The position numbers and the translations under genes were made by a program. Below, piece after piece: positions 9,401 to 19,022 of a DNA stretch of 64,000 nucleotides. The stretch comes from a virus: positions 28,689 through 92,688 of the IMG/VR virus record IMGVR_UViG_3300048839_001249. One strand, given 5' to 3'. Positions within the stretch are counted from its first letter, which is position 1; each line of letters begins with the position of its first letter. The notes below the pieces were generated by a model. That model was not told the DNA's origin. It searched no databases and saw only the letters and a list, made by a program, of their open reading frames with translations.

Positions 9401-10105
9401 ATGAAAAATATATCAGATCATTTTAGCGAATTAGAGGTAAATGAAGAATTACATACCTATACACATCAAAGTAACAACCTCATTCCTGTAACAAAACTTT
9501 TACAAAACTTTGTACCAGAATTTGATAAAGAAGGAAAGTCAAAATCTGTAGCAAAAAAAAGAGGAGTAAGTCAGCAGGAAATACTTGATGAATGGGAAAA
9601 AACAGGTAGTGATGCAAGAAATTTTGGTCACTCAGTTCATCAATTTGCTTATGATTATGGACAATATTATGTAGGTACTGGATCATTACCAGTACCTACA
9701 TGTCCTGAAATGATTGCCATTGTAAAGTTTTTTAAAGAATTAAATCCTAGATTTTTACCAGTAGCATTTGAACAAAAGGTTTATTCCTTAAAATATCAGT
9801 ATGCTGGTACTGCAGATATTGTATTTTTTGATGGTAAGAAAGGTTTTATTATTTGTGACTATAAAACTGGAAAGAATATACACAAGAATTACATGGGACA
9901 AATGATGTTGTCACCATTTCACTATTTACTTGATACACCTTTTAACCATTATCAATTACAATTATCACTCTATCAAATTCCATTAGAAGAACATGGATAT
10001 TTTGTAAGTGAAAGATGGGTTGTATGGGCAAAATCTGATGGAACATATCAGAAACTTAATACTCACAATTTTACACAAATGTTAAAACAACATATATCAC
10101 AATGA
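9401..10105 (+). CDS. PD-(D/E)XK nuclease
   Basis: A 234-residue protein with the core of the PD-(D/E)XK fold: Glu124 (FEQKV), Asp139 (YAGTADIVFF), then Asp153-x-Lys155 (GFIICDYKTGK) and a downstream Gln helix (HYQLQLSLYQ). This layout is that of RecB/Cas4/lambda-exonuclease-like enzymes that cut DNA with Mg2+. crAss-like phages are known to keep a nuclease of this fold close to the tail genes. It starts the structural operon and overlaps the next gene by four bases. Whether it works in DNA packaging, host DNA degradation or recombination cannot be told. Confidence 0.8.
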   Translation: MKNISDHFSELEVNEELHTYTHQSNNLIPVTKLLQNFVPEFDKEGKSKSVAKKRGVSQQEILDEWEKTGSDARNFGHSVHQFAYDYGQYYVGTGSLPVPTCPEMIAIVKFFKELNPRFLPVAFEQKVYSLKYQYAGTADIVFFDGKKGFIICDYKTGKNIHKNYMGQMMLSPFHYLLDTPFNHYQLQLSLYQIPLEEHGYFVSERWVVWAKSDGTYQKLNTHNFTQMLKQHISQ

Positions 10106-10788
10106 GTACTGTAGGTGAAGTAACACAAAGAATTCATAGCTTGTATTCTAAAGGTGTAGAATCTGATGATACAAGAATGTCAATTAGACTTAGTTACAAT
10201 AAGTTTATTGGTACTCGAATGAAATTGATAATTCAAAGATTAGGTAAAGGAGAAGATAAAAACAATCTTACAGATTGGGATTATCAACCAATAGCTAATA
10301 TACAAATGGAGAATTATTCATTTACAAGTTTAAGCTGTCCAGTAAAAAGAAGTACTGTAAAAATCCCAAAAACAATTATTGATATTTCATCTACTCACAT
10401 GAGAGTAATTTCTGTAGATGGAAAAGTAATATATAATACAACAAGAATTGATCGTGCAAAATATATTAAAGGTGGAAAATATACATCAGAATTTCCATAT
10501 ACTTTTATATATGATGATTATTTGTTTATTATGAATTCACAAGCTAAGAATGTTACACTTTATTCAATATTCAGAAATCCAATTGAAGCATATTTAATGC
10601 ATCAAAATAATATAGGTGAAAATATACAATGTATAAAATACACAGATATTGATGTATTTACACCTGATGATGTCACTGATATTGCTATTGAAATGTGTGC
10701 ACAAGAACTAATACAGTTTTTTAATACAATGGGAGTTGAAGATACAAGAAATGATTCTGCTGATAATCCACCTGAAAAATCAAAATGA
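10102..10788 (+). CDS. Probable tail/ring structural protein
   Basis: A 228-residue protein with no recognised enzyme motif. It is mostly predicted beta-strand in the middle (MRVISVDGKVIYNTTRIDR), has an alpha-helical C-terminal part (DDVTDIAIEMCAQELIQFFN), and ends in a polar tail (NDSADNPPEKSK). It overlaps both neighbours by four bases, inside the block that leads to the ring-like and muzzle-like genes. By position it may be one of the ring or hub proteins of a crAss-like tail. The role comes from context only. Confidence 0.5.
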   Translation: MSTVGEVTQRIHSLYSKGVESDDTRMSIRLSYNKFIGTRMKLIIQRLGKGEDKNNLTDWDYQPIANIQMENYSFTSLSCPVKRSTVKIPKTIIDISSTHMRVISVDGKVIYNTTRIDRAKYIKGGKYTSEFPYTFIYDDYLFIMNSQAKNVTLYSIFRNPIEAYLMHQNNIGENIQCIKYTDIDVFTPDDVTDIAIEMCAQELIQFFNTMGVEDTRNDSADNPPEKSK

Positions 10789-11273
10789 ACCAGAAAAGAT
10801 CAATAGCAACAAGTTATAAAGATTGTACAGTAAGCATATCATATACTGATTATGCTAAAATTGTTAAAGGATTCATGAAATTTATCATGATGAAAGTATT
10901 TGATGGTGATACTGTAGAACTTCCTGCAAGAATGGGTGACTTATCAATAAAAGGAAAGAAAGTAACACCAAGATTTGATGAAAATGGTAACATTGTAAAT
11001 CTTGCACCTGATTGGGTTAAGACAAAACAATTATGGGAAAGAGATGAAGAGTCAAGAATAAACAAAACATTGGTCTATCATTTCAATGAGCATACTGGTG
11101 GTGTCAGATATAAGATTTGTTGGAACAAAGGAATGAGTGGTGCAGTAAATAAACTCTTATACATATTTAAACCATCAAGGGAAAACAAAAGAAAAACATG
11201 GAAGTCTGTAACTGCTGGAAAAGAATTTTATGTCAAACCTAAATTTCATTCAAATGTCAACAACAATATCTGA
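10785..11273 (+). CDS. Basic protein with HU/IHF-like segment
   Basis: A 162-residue Lys-rich protein. The segment IVKGFMKFIMMKVFDGDTVE, followed by LPARMGDLSIKGKKV, resembles the helix plus 'GD.V.LP..G.L.I..K' hairpin that starts the DNA-binding arms of HU/IHF proteins. crAss-like phages are known to carry IHF-like genes just before the tail-tube-like genes, so gene order supports this. The rest (GGVRYKICWNKGMSGAVN) does not match standard HU, which is about 90 residues, so it may only share the fold. It could equally be a structural protein. Confidence 0.45.
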   Translation: MNQKRSIATSYKDCTVSISYTDYAKIVKGFMKFIMMKVFDGDTVELPARMGDLSIKGKKVTPRFDENGNIVNLAPDWVKTKQLWERDEESRINKTLVYHFNEHTGGVRYKICWNKGMSGAVNKLLYIFKPSRENKRKTWKSVTAGKEFYVKPKFHSNVNNNI

Positions 11274-11463
11274 AATACGTAAAAGAGATGGTGATACAAG
11301 TAACACTATTACTGTCGAACAAATTGAAAATGGATTTTTAATTACAAAAAATAAAGAATGGAAAGATAAAAAATCAGAATGGCATTATGAATGTAAAAAA
11401 TACTATTCTGAAAAAAATCCATTAGAAGATGCATCCAAAGAACTTGCTGCATATTTTGATTAA
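11254..11463 (+). CDS. Small hypothetical protein
   Basis: I prefer the ATG at 11254 (69 residues), which overlaps the previous gene by 20 bases; an in-frame ATG at 11230 gives 77 residues. The protein is hydrophilic, with many Lys and Glu, and has a short repeat of Lys-Trp pairs (KEWKDKKSEWHYECKKYYSE). No domain was recognised. It sits 11 bases before the ring-like gene and is probably co-transcribed with it. Confidence 0.5.
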   Translation: MSTTISEIRKRDGDTSNTITVEQIENGFLITKNKEWKDKKSEWHYECKKYYSEKNPLEDASKELAAYFD

Positions 11464-11474
11464 TATTATTTACT

Positions 11475-12407
11475 ATGAAATACACATCTATTGATAGAAT
11501 TTATTCTAAGGTTATAAGAGACCTAGGAATAAATGCTGATGAAGCAGACCTCATTGAATGGACAGGTGAAGCATTAGAAGCTATTGATGCTCAACGATCT
11601 CATGAAGAAGCTGTTGCATTTTTACAAGTAAAGAATTATCATTGTGAAGTTCCATTTGGGTTACAGTATATTATACAAGTAGCTAAAAATACAAGAACAG
11701 ATACTTATGCACCAATAGAAAGTGATGCTATTGAAGAGAATGCAATTGTTGATCCAGAAGGAGTATGTCCTGTAAGAATTGATTGTAATGGTGCACCAAT
11801 AGATGATCATGAACTTTCTTATTACAGACCTTACTATGATCTTAGATATGAGTATGATTTATGGAGAGATAGTACTGTTGCTACAAGATATTATGAACCT
11901 GTAAGACTTGCTGTACATTCATTTTTTAACAGTATTGTATGTGGTAATGTAGAAAACAATGAACTGTATAAGACAACAAGAAATGAATATTCACTTACAG
12001 ATGAAGATTCTATCATGAGATTTAGTTTTTCTGATGGTCTTGTTGCATTAGCTTATGTTAGAACAGTACTTGATACAAATGGAATACCAAAAATTCCAGA
12101 CAATTATTCATTTGTAACTGCAGTTGTAAAGTATATTACTTACAAACTAATGGAAAGACAGTTTTATCTTGGTAAATCAGACTCAGATAAAAAAGTATAT
12201 AAAGCAGAAAAAGATTGGCAATGGTATTGTAAACAAGCAAAGAACTCAGCATTTATCATTCAAGGTATTGATGAGATGGAAAACTATCTTGATCAAAGAA
12301 CATACCTAATACCACGAAGAAATGTATATGACAGTTTCTTTGGAAATCTAGCAAAAAGAGAAAACAAAAACATTCTTAATACTTATCAAAGACATAATTC
12401 AGAATGA
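11475..12407 (+). CDS. Tail ring / tail-tube-like protein (P22 gp4-like)
   Basis: A 310-residue protein. The N-terminus (SIDRIYSKVIRDLGINADEA, then DLIEWTGEALEAI) matches the pattern of crAss-like proteins placed after the IHF-like genes and before the giant muzzle gene, described in the literature as gp4-like or ring proteins. It is mainly alpha-helical at both ends, with a beta-rich centre. Such proteins form rings below the portal. It overlaps the muzzle-like gene by four bases. The assignment rests on pattern and order, not on a search. Confidence 0.65.
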   Translation: MKYTSIDRIYSKVIRDLGINADEADLIEWTGEALEAIDAQRSHEEAVAFLQVKNYHCEVPFGLQYIIQVAKNTRTDTYAPIESDAIEENAIVDPEGVCPVRIDCNGAPIDDHELSYYRPYYDLRYEYDLWRDSTVATRYYEPVRLAVHSFFNSIVCGNVENNELYKTTRNEYSLTDEDSIMRFSFSDGLVALAYVRTVLDTNGIPKIPDNYSFVTAVVKYITYKLMERQFYLGKSDSDKKVYKAEKDWQWYCKQAKNSAFIIQGIDEMENYLDQRTYLIPRRNVYDSFFGNLAKRENKNILNTYQRHNSE

Positions 12408-15400
12408 TCACAGATAATGTAACCAGAATATCAAAAGGTCTTTTCAGAGATTCAAATGTACTTGACCAACCAAAAGGTACATACAGATATGCATTAAATA
12501 CTGTATTAGAAACCAGAGAAGGTGATGTGCAAATTATTTCCAATGAAGAAGGAAATCAAGCATATGCTATTACCAATCAGGGTACTACAGAAATGCATAT
12601 TATTGGTAGTGTTTATATTGGAGATAATGAACATATATTATTTATTGTTGGTAATTCAGTAAGTATTATTGCATTATTAAAAGAAGGTAATATAGAAAGT
12701 CCACTGGTTACAAATGATAATGTTGAGTTTCTAGTAATTGACAGTGAAGATGTACTTGCATTTTCAGAATTTTCACAAATTCAAGCAGAATACAAATTAA
12801 GAAGAGGATGTGAAAAGTGGATCTATTTTACTGATGAAACAAACAAAATAAGAAGTTTTAATTGTAGTGACCCTGAGAGTTTTAAAACAAATCCTAATGG
12901 AGATCCACCAGAGGGTAAAACTGTATGGAGTAAAGTAAAATTTGAACTACAAAAAGGATATAATAAAAGACCTGAATTTTTATCTGTTGAGATATTAAGT
13001 GGTGGTGAATTAAAATCAGGAACTTATAATTTTGCTATTCAATATGTTGATGAAAATAAAAATCCTACAGAATGGATTACCACATCAATGCCTGTATCTA
13101 TTTATAAAGATGGAACATCAGGTAGCTATGATGGTGTAATAGGTTCATCAAATCCACCAGTAGGAGAAACAACACCTTTATTTGGTCAACCACCAACATC
13201 AAAATCAATTAAACTTATATTAGGTAATCTTGATGATAGTTATAGTCATTATAGAATTGCAATAATTGAAGCTACAGCAGGTAGTGGTTCTCCAAATAGA
13301 GCATTAATGTCTCAGCCATTTTTCATTACAGATACAGAATTTATATATGATGGGAATCCACTGGCATTTACAGTAATTGATCTTAATGAAATTCTTGTAG
13401 CTAAAGCTGATCTTGGCATTCCAAAACATGTATGTCAGGCAGAAGATGTATTGCTTGTAGCTAATATTAATAATACAAGTAAAGATGTATGTTCATTACA
13501 ACAATATGCATCAAAAATAACAAGCAATTATGTAACAAAATTTGTATTTGCTTATGACTATAAAGAAAAAGGAAATCCTAAAACACCTGATACTTTATGG
13601 GATACAATGACAGCAATAGGTGGAGAAGTCTATGCCCATGGTATTGTTTATGTATTTGATGATGATACAGAATCACCAGCTTATCATATTCCGGGAAGAA
13701 ATGCTCATGATAGAAATGGAAATCCTATTCAATCTGTTGAAGCTATTCCATTAGCTGAATGGGATAATCATGAAGGAGATATAAAGGCAATAACAGGAAG
13801 TGATGCTAATGCAATAGTAGAAGGTGGAAATATTCAAAAATGGAGAGTATATGACACATCAGATGATGATGGAAAAATGTCTTTTTGGCAAGCTCAAAAT
13901 GCTGAGTATCCTATAAGAGAAAATTGTAATGGTGATGATTATTGGGGAGTTGATGCTGATGGATTTGGTCTCACTGGTAAGAAAATAAGACATCACAGGT
14001 TTCCGTCAAGGAATAAAATTGCTCATGTTATAACTGCTCCTAATGATCCATTAAACCCTAATGTTGGAACCTATTTAAGAATCATTTTAGATTCAATAAA
14101 ACAACCTAAAAATGTTGATCCAATAGATAAAGAATTATATTATAGACTTACATTTAATATTATATTTACTGATGGCTCAACAGAAACAAGATCAGAAAGT
14201 GGATTTTTTACTAGTCTTGATTTTGAGTACATAGCAAATAAAATATGGAATATCAATTACTTTGAAGAGGGAAAAGATATTGAAAGTATTGATAATATAG
14301 TACTTGAAGGATCATTACGTGATAACTCTGATATTGTATATGCAAATGATGTTGAATTGGAATCTCCGGGTGGTGATTTAGTTACTACTGAAATTACATG
14401 GATGGTACAATCTAAATCTACACTGGAAGGAAGAGAAGATTCAGAAGTAATTCAATTAATAGGTATTAAGTTTGATAATATAGAAATTCCAGAAGGATGT
14501 AAAGGTTATTATTTTGTAAGAGCAGAAAGAGACACTTTTAACAGAACAATTCTTGATAAAGGATACTCAGGTAGTTTGAGACAGAATGATGAATATATTG
14601 CTTTTACAAATATAACAGAAACAGTTTATGAAGGAAAAATAATGAATGACCATGGAGAAATATATGATCATAATACTAGGGTCAAGTATTTATTTTCACC
14701 ACTTAGTTTGTTTAGAAACAGAACAATAAATCCTGTATATATTACAGTAGAAAGAATATTTCATAAAATACAAGGTTCAAATCCAGTAGGAACTAAAACT
14801 GTAAAGAATATTGATGATGAAAAAGGTGGAATATTTGACAATGATGGCTTTGATTGGAAAGGTGCTTTTATTGTTGATTCATTTATAACTGATGGTCAAC
14901 CAGTTGCAGAACATAATTATCGTGTACTCCAAACAAAAACTCTTCCACCTGTAAATAAAGATATTGGATTTACAACAAATGATGAGGTAAAAAAAGTATT
15001 ATATAATTGCTCATTTGATAACAGAGTTCAATTTTTGGAACTGGATAGAGATTTTGAATTTGTTGAACCCAAATTAATGATTTCTAATGTACCTCTTGTA
15101 GCTGATCATCCATTTCAAGATGTGTATTATGTATCATTAAAAGTAGAAAGAGATGTTCATCCTGATATAGATAATATTAAATATTATAAGATGCATAACA
15201 ATATGCTTACTTATGATAGTACAGAAGATGATACAGGTGGTGTGGAAATCTATGGTTATGATGGATTTATTTCACATTTCCCTATAACAACATCTATGTT
15301 TCAAGGTGTTGCTGGTAAAGTAAGAATACTTGATTTTATTGTTTATGCAATAATTATTATAGCTTCTGCAGTTGTTACTTTCTTTACAGCAGGTGGTGGT

Positions 15401-17410
15401 ACACCAGTTCTTATTGCAGCAATAGCTCTTGCAGTAGCAGGATTAACAGTTGCAGCATTTCAAACATTTGCCAGTGATTTTGCTAATAAACCAGAATTTC
15501 GTAAATTGATGCGAAGTATCATGATGACAAAATCAGTGATGGGAGATTTGAATGATGATAGGTATGAAGCTGTAATGGAAAGAGCTACAGGTTTGTTTGT
15601 AGAAAGTGAAGTAAACATAGGATTAAGAGAAAATGTTAATTATGGTTGTTCTGGATTTTTAAAGAGTGATCAAGAAGCTGCTGTTGAAAATTACATGGTT
15701 GATAAGTTTACTTATTATGAAACAGGTAGTGATACAAGCAGACTTAAACTAATTCCATGTCCAGAAGTATATGTTTCAAATTTAGACTTTCAAAGAACAA
15801 ATAAAGAAAAAGTATTTTTTGCTTTAGCTTCTAGTTATGACTGTTGCTCTGATTGTAGAGAAAACTTTCCAAACAGAATACATTATTCTCAGAAGGCATT
15901 TTCAGAAGAACAAATTGATAGTTTTAGCAGATTTCTTCCATTGGATTATATTGACATCCCTGGTGAATATGGTGAGATTACAGACATCTTTATGGAAAAG
16001 TCATCTCTCTATGTCAGGACTGAAGGAGCATTGTGGCTATTGCCTCAAAATGTGCATGAGAGGGTACAAGGTGATGTTGTTAGTTTGATAGGTACAGGTG
16101 GATTTTTTGCTATTACACCTAAGAAATTATTTGATACAAAGACAGGTGCAGGTGGTGGTTATCAGAAATTTGCAACAATCAAAACACCATTTGGTTCTGT
16201 ATTTGTTGATGAAACACAAGGTACATTATATTTATTAAACTTTAGTGCACAGACAGGAACTCAGATAGAAGAACTCACTGCATTAAAATATGGAATGAGT
16301 AAGTGGACAAAACAGAACTTTAAGATACTATTATCAGAACAAATAAGAAAGACACTAAAAGAAAAATTTGAACATAGCTATAAACCAGCATCAAAATATG
16401 GTATAGGAATTCATACAGCCTATGATAACGAATATAAAAGATTAATTGTTACCAAAATAGATTATATTATTAAACAAGAAATCATTGATGAAGACAAACT
16501 CATATCATTTGATCAAGAACCTTATGCATTATATGGATGGAATAGAATTCTCATAGGTGATTATGATGAAAGTCTTGTAGGTGTATTAGGATTTAACATC
16601 TATAATAATACATTTTGGAAATACACAGAAGATTATATTCATGGTAGTCATGTAATAATGGCAGACCTTATTGAGTTTGATGATACTGATTATTTTGAAG
16701 ACAAATCTTTTACAATTAGTTTTTCATTTAGTACAATGTCATGGGTGAGTTGGCATAGTTATAAACCAAGAAAATATATATTTGATAACAATAATCTATA
16801 TAGTGCATTGGTTACAAAAGCTTTTGCTTACAATCCAGGAGACGATTATTTCTATACAGCTAAATTATTCAAACATAATATTGCAGGACAGTATCACAAA
16901 TACTATGATCAGAACTATGCATTCATTGTTGAGTATATAGTATTAAAAGAACCAATACTAGATGCAATATTTGATAATATCATGATTCAAACAGTTGCAA
17001 AAAAGGATGATGTAGAACAAAGATTTGTTACATTTAATAAAGCTTTATTTTATAATCATAGACAATTATCTGGTTTACTTAATCTTATTATTGTTGATGA
17101 AACAATGGATACTGATTATCTTCAACAGTATGTTGTAAATTTACCTGATTCAATCATTGTCAAGAGAAAAAATAAAAATTGGACAATTAATGATTTCAGG
17201 GATATTCGAGTAAATTATTCACTACCTTTGTTTATTGGTGATCTTTGTGGAGATGTAAATACGGATTCCATTGATACTCAGAAAGATTGGACTGAGCTTG
17301 AACCATTTATGGATAAGTTTCTAGGAGTAAGACTTATACTGGACAATAAGAATGATGTAAAATTACTCTTAAATTATATGCTTGAATCTATAAAACCTGT
17401 AATAGGATGA
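12404..17410 (+). CDS. Giant muzzle / tail stabilisation-like protein
   Basis: A 1668-residue protein. The start (GLFRDSNVLDQPKGTYRYAL) is typical of the crAss-like protein annotated as stabilisation protein (P22 gp10-like) and later assigned to the tail muzzle. It is mostly beta-strand with repeated 'I..G...' units. Near residues 975-1030 there is a long hydrophobic, Ala/Gly-rich segment (IIIIASAVVTFFTAGGGTPV and following AAIALAVAGL), unexpected in a beta-propeller and possibly a membrane-active element. A Cys cluster (YDCCSDCREN) lies near residue 1145. It follows the ring-like gene and precedes cargo-like genes, the order expected for a crAss-like tail. Confidence 0.7.
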   Translation: MITDNVTRISKGLFRDSNVLDQPKGTYRYALNTVLETREGDVQIISNEEGNQAYAITNQGTTEMHIIGSVYIGDNEHILFIVGNSVSIIALLKEGNIESPLVTNDNVEFLVIDSEDVLAFSEFSQIQAEYKLRRGCEKWIYFTDETNKIRSFNCSDPESFKTNPNGDPPEGKTVWSKVKFELQKGYNKRPEFLSVEILSGGELKSGTYNFAIQYVDENKNPTEWITTSMPVSIYKDGTSGSYDGVIGSSNPPVGETTPLFGQPPTSKSIKLILGNLDDSYSHYRIAIIEATAGSGSPNRALMSQPFFITDTEFIYDGNPLAFTVIDLNEILVAKADLGIPKHVCQAEDVLLVANINNTSKDVCSLQQYASKITSNYVTKFVFAYDYKEKGNPKTPDTLWDTMTAIGGEVYAHGIVYVFDDDTESPAYHIPGRNAHDRNGNPIQSVEAIPLAEWDNHEGDIKAITGSDANAIVEGGNIQKWRVYDTSDDDGKMSFWQAQNAEYPIRENCNGDDYWGVDADGFGLTGKKIRHHRFPSRNKIAHVITAPNDPLNPNVGTYLRIILDSIKQPKNVDPIDKELYYRLTFNIIFTDGSTETRSESGFFTSLDFEYIANKIWNINYFEEGKDIESIDNIVLEGSLRDNSDIVYANDVELESPGGDLVTTEITWMVQSKSTLEGREDSEVIQLIGIKFDNIEIPEGCKGYYFVRAERDTFNRTILDKGYSGSLRQNDEYIAFTNITETVYEGKIMNDHGEIYDHNTRVKYLFSPLSLFRNRTINPVYITVERIFHKIQGSNPVGTKTVKNIDDEKGGIFDNDGFDWKGAFIVDSFITDGQPVAEHNYRVLQTKTLPPVNKDIGFTTNDEVKKVLYNCSFDNRVQFLELDRDFEFVEPKLMISNVPLVADHPFQDVYYVSLKVERDVHPDIDNIKYYKMHNNMLTYDSTEDDTGGVEIYGYDGFISHFPITTSMFQGVAGKVRILDFIVYAIIIIASAVVTFFTAGGGTPVLIAAIALAVAGLTVAAFQTFASDFANKPEFRKLMRSIMMTKSVMGDLNDDRYEAVMERATGLFVESEVNIGLRENVNYGCSGFLKSDQEAAVENYMVDKFTYYETGSDTSRLKLIPCPEVYVSNLDFQRTNKEKVFFALASSYDCCSDCRENFPNRIHYSQKAFSEEQIDSFSRFLPLDYIDIPGEYGEITDIFMEKSSLYVRTEGALWLLPQNVHERVQGDVVSLIGTGGFFAITPKKLFDTKTGAGGGYQKFATIKTPFGSVFVDETQGTLYLLNFSAQTGTQIEELTALKYGMSKWTKQNFKILLSEQIRKTLKEKFEHSYKPASKYGIGIHTAYDNEYKRLIVTKIDYIIKQEIIDEDKLISFDQEPYALYGWNRILIGDYDESLVGVLGFNIYNNTFWKYTEDYIHGSHVIMADLIEFDDTDYFEDKSFTISFSFSTMSWVSWHSYKPRKYIFDNNNLYSALVTKAFAYNPGDDYFYTAKLFKHNIAGQYHKYYDQNYAFIVEYIVLKEPILDAIFDNIMIQTVAKKDDVEQRFVTFNKALFYNHRQLSGLLNLIIVDETMDTDYLQQYVVNLPDSIIVKRKNKNWTINDFRDIRVNYSLPLFIGDLCGDVNTDSIDTQKDWTELEPFMDKFLGVRLILDNKNDVKLLLNYMLESIKPVIG

Positions 17411-17727
17411 GAACTCTTAATACATATTTAGGTAAACCTCGTAAGGATAAAAAACCAAGAAGAAATAAACTTACAGAGGAAGAAAAGTATTATCGTAAAA
17501 AAGGCTATCCGAGAGATTATGTAAAAATGATGGAAAAAGAATCAGTAAACATGTCTCAGCAATCAGATAATGGTATATTTGAAATGCCTACTGATGAAGA
17601 AATCAATTTACAGAAAGCAAGAAAGTTTTATTCAAATACTACTATTCCAGACAATGTAGGTAAAAGGAATAAAAATGTTATTCAATATCTTGAAACAGGG
17701 AAGTGGCCTAAAAAATCTAAAAAGTAA
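17407..17727 (+). CDS. Small basic hypothetical protein
   Basis: A 106-residue protein with a strongly basic start (YLGKPRKDKKPRRNKLTEEE), a basic tail (KWPKKSKK) and an acidic centre. It overlaps the muzzle-like gene by four bases and is followed five bases later by a cargo-like gene. The Lys/Arg content could suit DNA or scaffold binding within the head. No known family was recognised. Confidence 0.55.
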   Translation: MRTLNTYLGKPRKDKKPRRNKLTEEEKYYRKKGYPRDYVKMMEKESVNMSQQSDNGIFEMPTDEEINLQKARKFYSNTTIPDNVGKRNKNVIQYLETGKWPKKSKK

Positions 17728-17732
17728 TCACT

Positions 17733-19022
17733 ATGGCATATAATATATTTGAGTGGCCTGATGGAGTTGATAATACATCAGTTCCTACTAAAAAAACCAA
17801 AGAAGAATGGAAAATTGAAGCTGGTAAACTGTTATATAAATATCAGAATTATCAAGATAAATATGTGGATGATATTCCATGGGATACAGAAGAAGCCATA
17901 TTTGTTGGGCCACCTGATGAAGGTGAGAGAAAAGTACAATTAGGAGAATTTGAAAAAATTGATAGACGGATTACTCCTAAAAGATTGATACCAAAAACTT
18001 CAAGTGGTATCAGTTCAGACAAAGTTATTCCAACAAAACATCCTGATTATTTAGGACAAAGACCTTATAATCCAACTCCAACAACACCTGTTATTCCTTT
18101 TTATGATTTTAATATTGAAGATGAAGATTATCCAACAGATGATAGTATTCCAGGATTAGGGGATTTAAAAACTAACAGAGAAAAAACTCCAAAACCTTAT
18201 AAAGCAAAAAAGGATAGAAGTGGTGGTAATGGTATGGGAATGGGAGACCTTACTACTGGTGATAAAATAGGACTTGCAAGTTCTGTATTGGGTACAGGAC
18301 TTAATGCTGCATTAACAATAGCAAACAGACTTGGTGACAGACCAAATGAAAATTCATTTCTTACTTATGCCGAAGATGCATTAAGAACAATGGATGAAAG
18401 TAAGAGATATGCTCAAAGCATGTTTGATTATGCATTAGAAGGTATTGATTTTGATGAGGGAACTGCAAGAAGAACTATCACACAAAATGCAAGAGGTATT
18501 AATCAACAAAGAGCATTGCAATTAGGATTACATGTACAAGGTCAATCTGCAAAGAGAAGTGCAAGAATGGATTATGCTAATAAAATGTTAGGTATTAACA
18601 GAGAAATTGCAGGATTACAAGAAAGACATGACAGATTTGCTATGAGTGCAGAAGAAAGAAGACTTGACAAAGATAAAGCTGATAGAGATGCATTCTATAC
18701 AAATATGTCAAAAAATGTAACTGATGCTACAATGTTAGGTCAGCATGTAGGTGCATCATTAAACAAGTCATTAGAAACACAGCAGAAATTAAAACTGTTA
18801 AATCAGTTTGGTAAATATGCTTATTTCGATGATGATTTTGATCTTGTTGGAAAAGGTGTAACTGATAATAGTACACCAGCTAAAGCAGCACCAGCAAGTA
18901 ATACATATTCATCTGGAATGTTTTCATTTAATAATTCAATTAATAGTCCATTTGATCCTGAACCAATGAGACTAGGTACTCGTTGGAATCCTGTTACAAA
19001 AAAACTTGAAACTGTAAGATAA
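17733..19022 (+). CDS. Cargo-like internal virion protein
   Basis: A 429-residue protein. Residues 1-165 are polar, Pro-rich and likely disordered. A Gly/Met-rich hinge leads to a small hydrophobic segment (KIGLASSVLGTGLNAALTIA) and then a long helical region rich in Arg, Gln and Ala (residues ~205-330). Helical, membrane-touching proteins just before the virion RNA polymerase gene are ejected 'cargo' proteins in crAss-like phages. The stop overlaps the next start (TAATG). The role is inferred from architecture and context. Confidence 0.55.
   Translation: MAYNIFEWPDGVDNTSVPTKKTKEEWKIEAGKLLYKYQNYQDKYVDDIPWDTEEAIFVGPPDEGERKVQLGEFEKIDRRITPKRLIPKTSSGISSDKVIPTKHPDYLGQRPYNPTPTTPVIPFYDFNIEDEDYPTDDSIPGLGDLKTNREKTPKPYKAKKDRSGGNGMGMGDLTTGDKIGLASSVLGTGLNAALTIANRLGDRPNENSFLTYAEDALRTMDESKRYAQSMFDYALEGIDFDEGTARRTITQNARGINQQRALQLGLHVQGQSAKRSARMDYANKMLGINREIAGLQERHDRFAMSAEERRLDKDKADRDAFYTNMSKNVTDATMLGQHVGASLNKSLETQQKLKLLNQFGKYAYFDDDFDLVGKGVTDNSTPAKAAPASNTYSSGMFSFNNSINSPFDPEPMRLGTRWNPVTKKLETVR

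Noticed and set aside
15837-16088. Extra frame of 83 residues inside the muzzle-like gene.
   Set aside because: It lies wholly within a strongly supported reading frame and has no independent start signal or domain.
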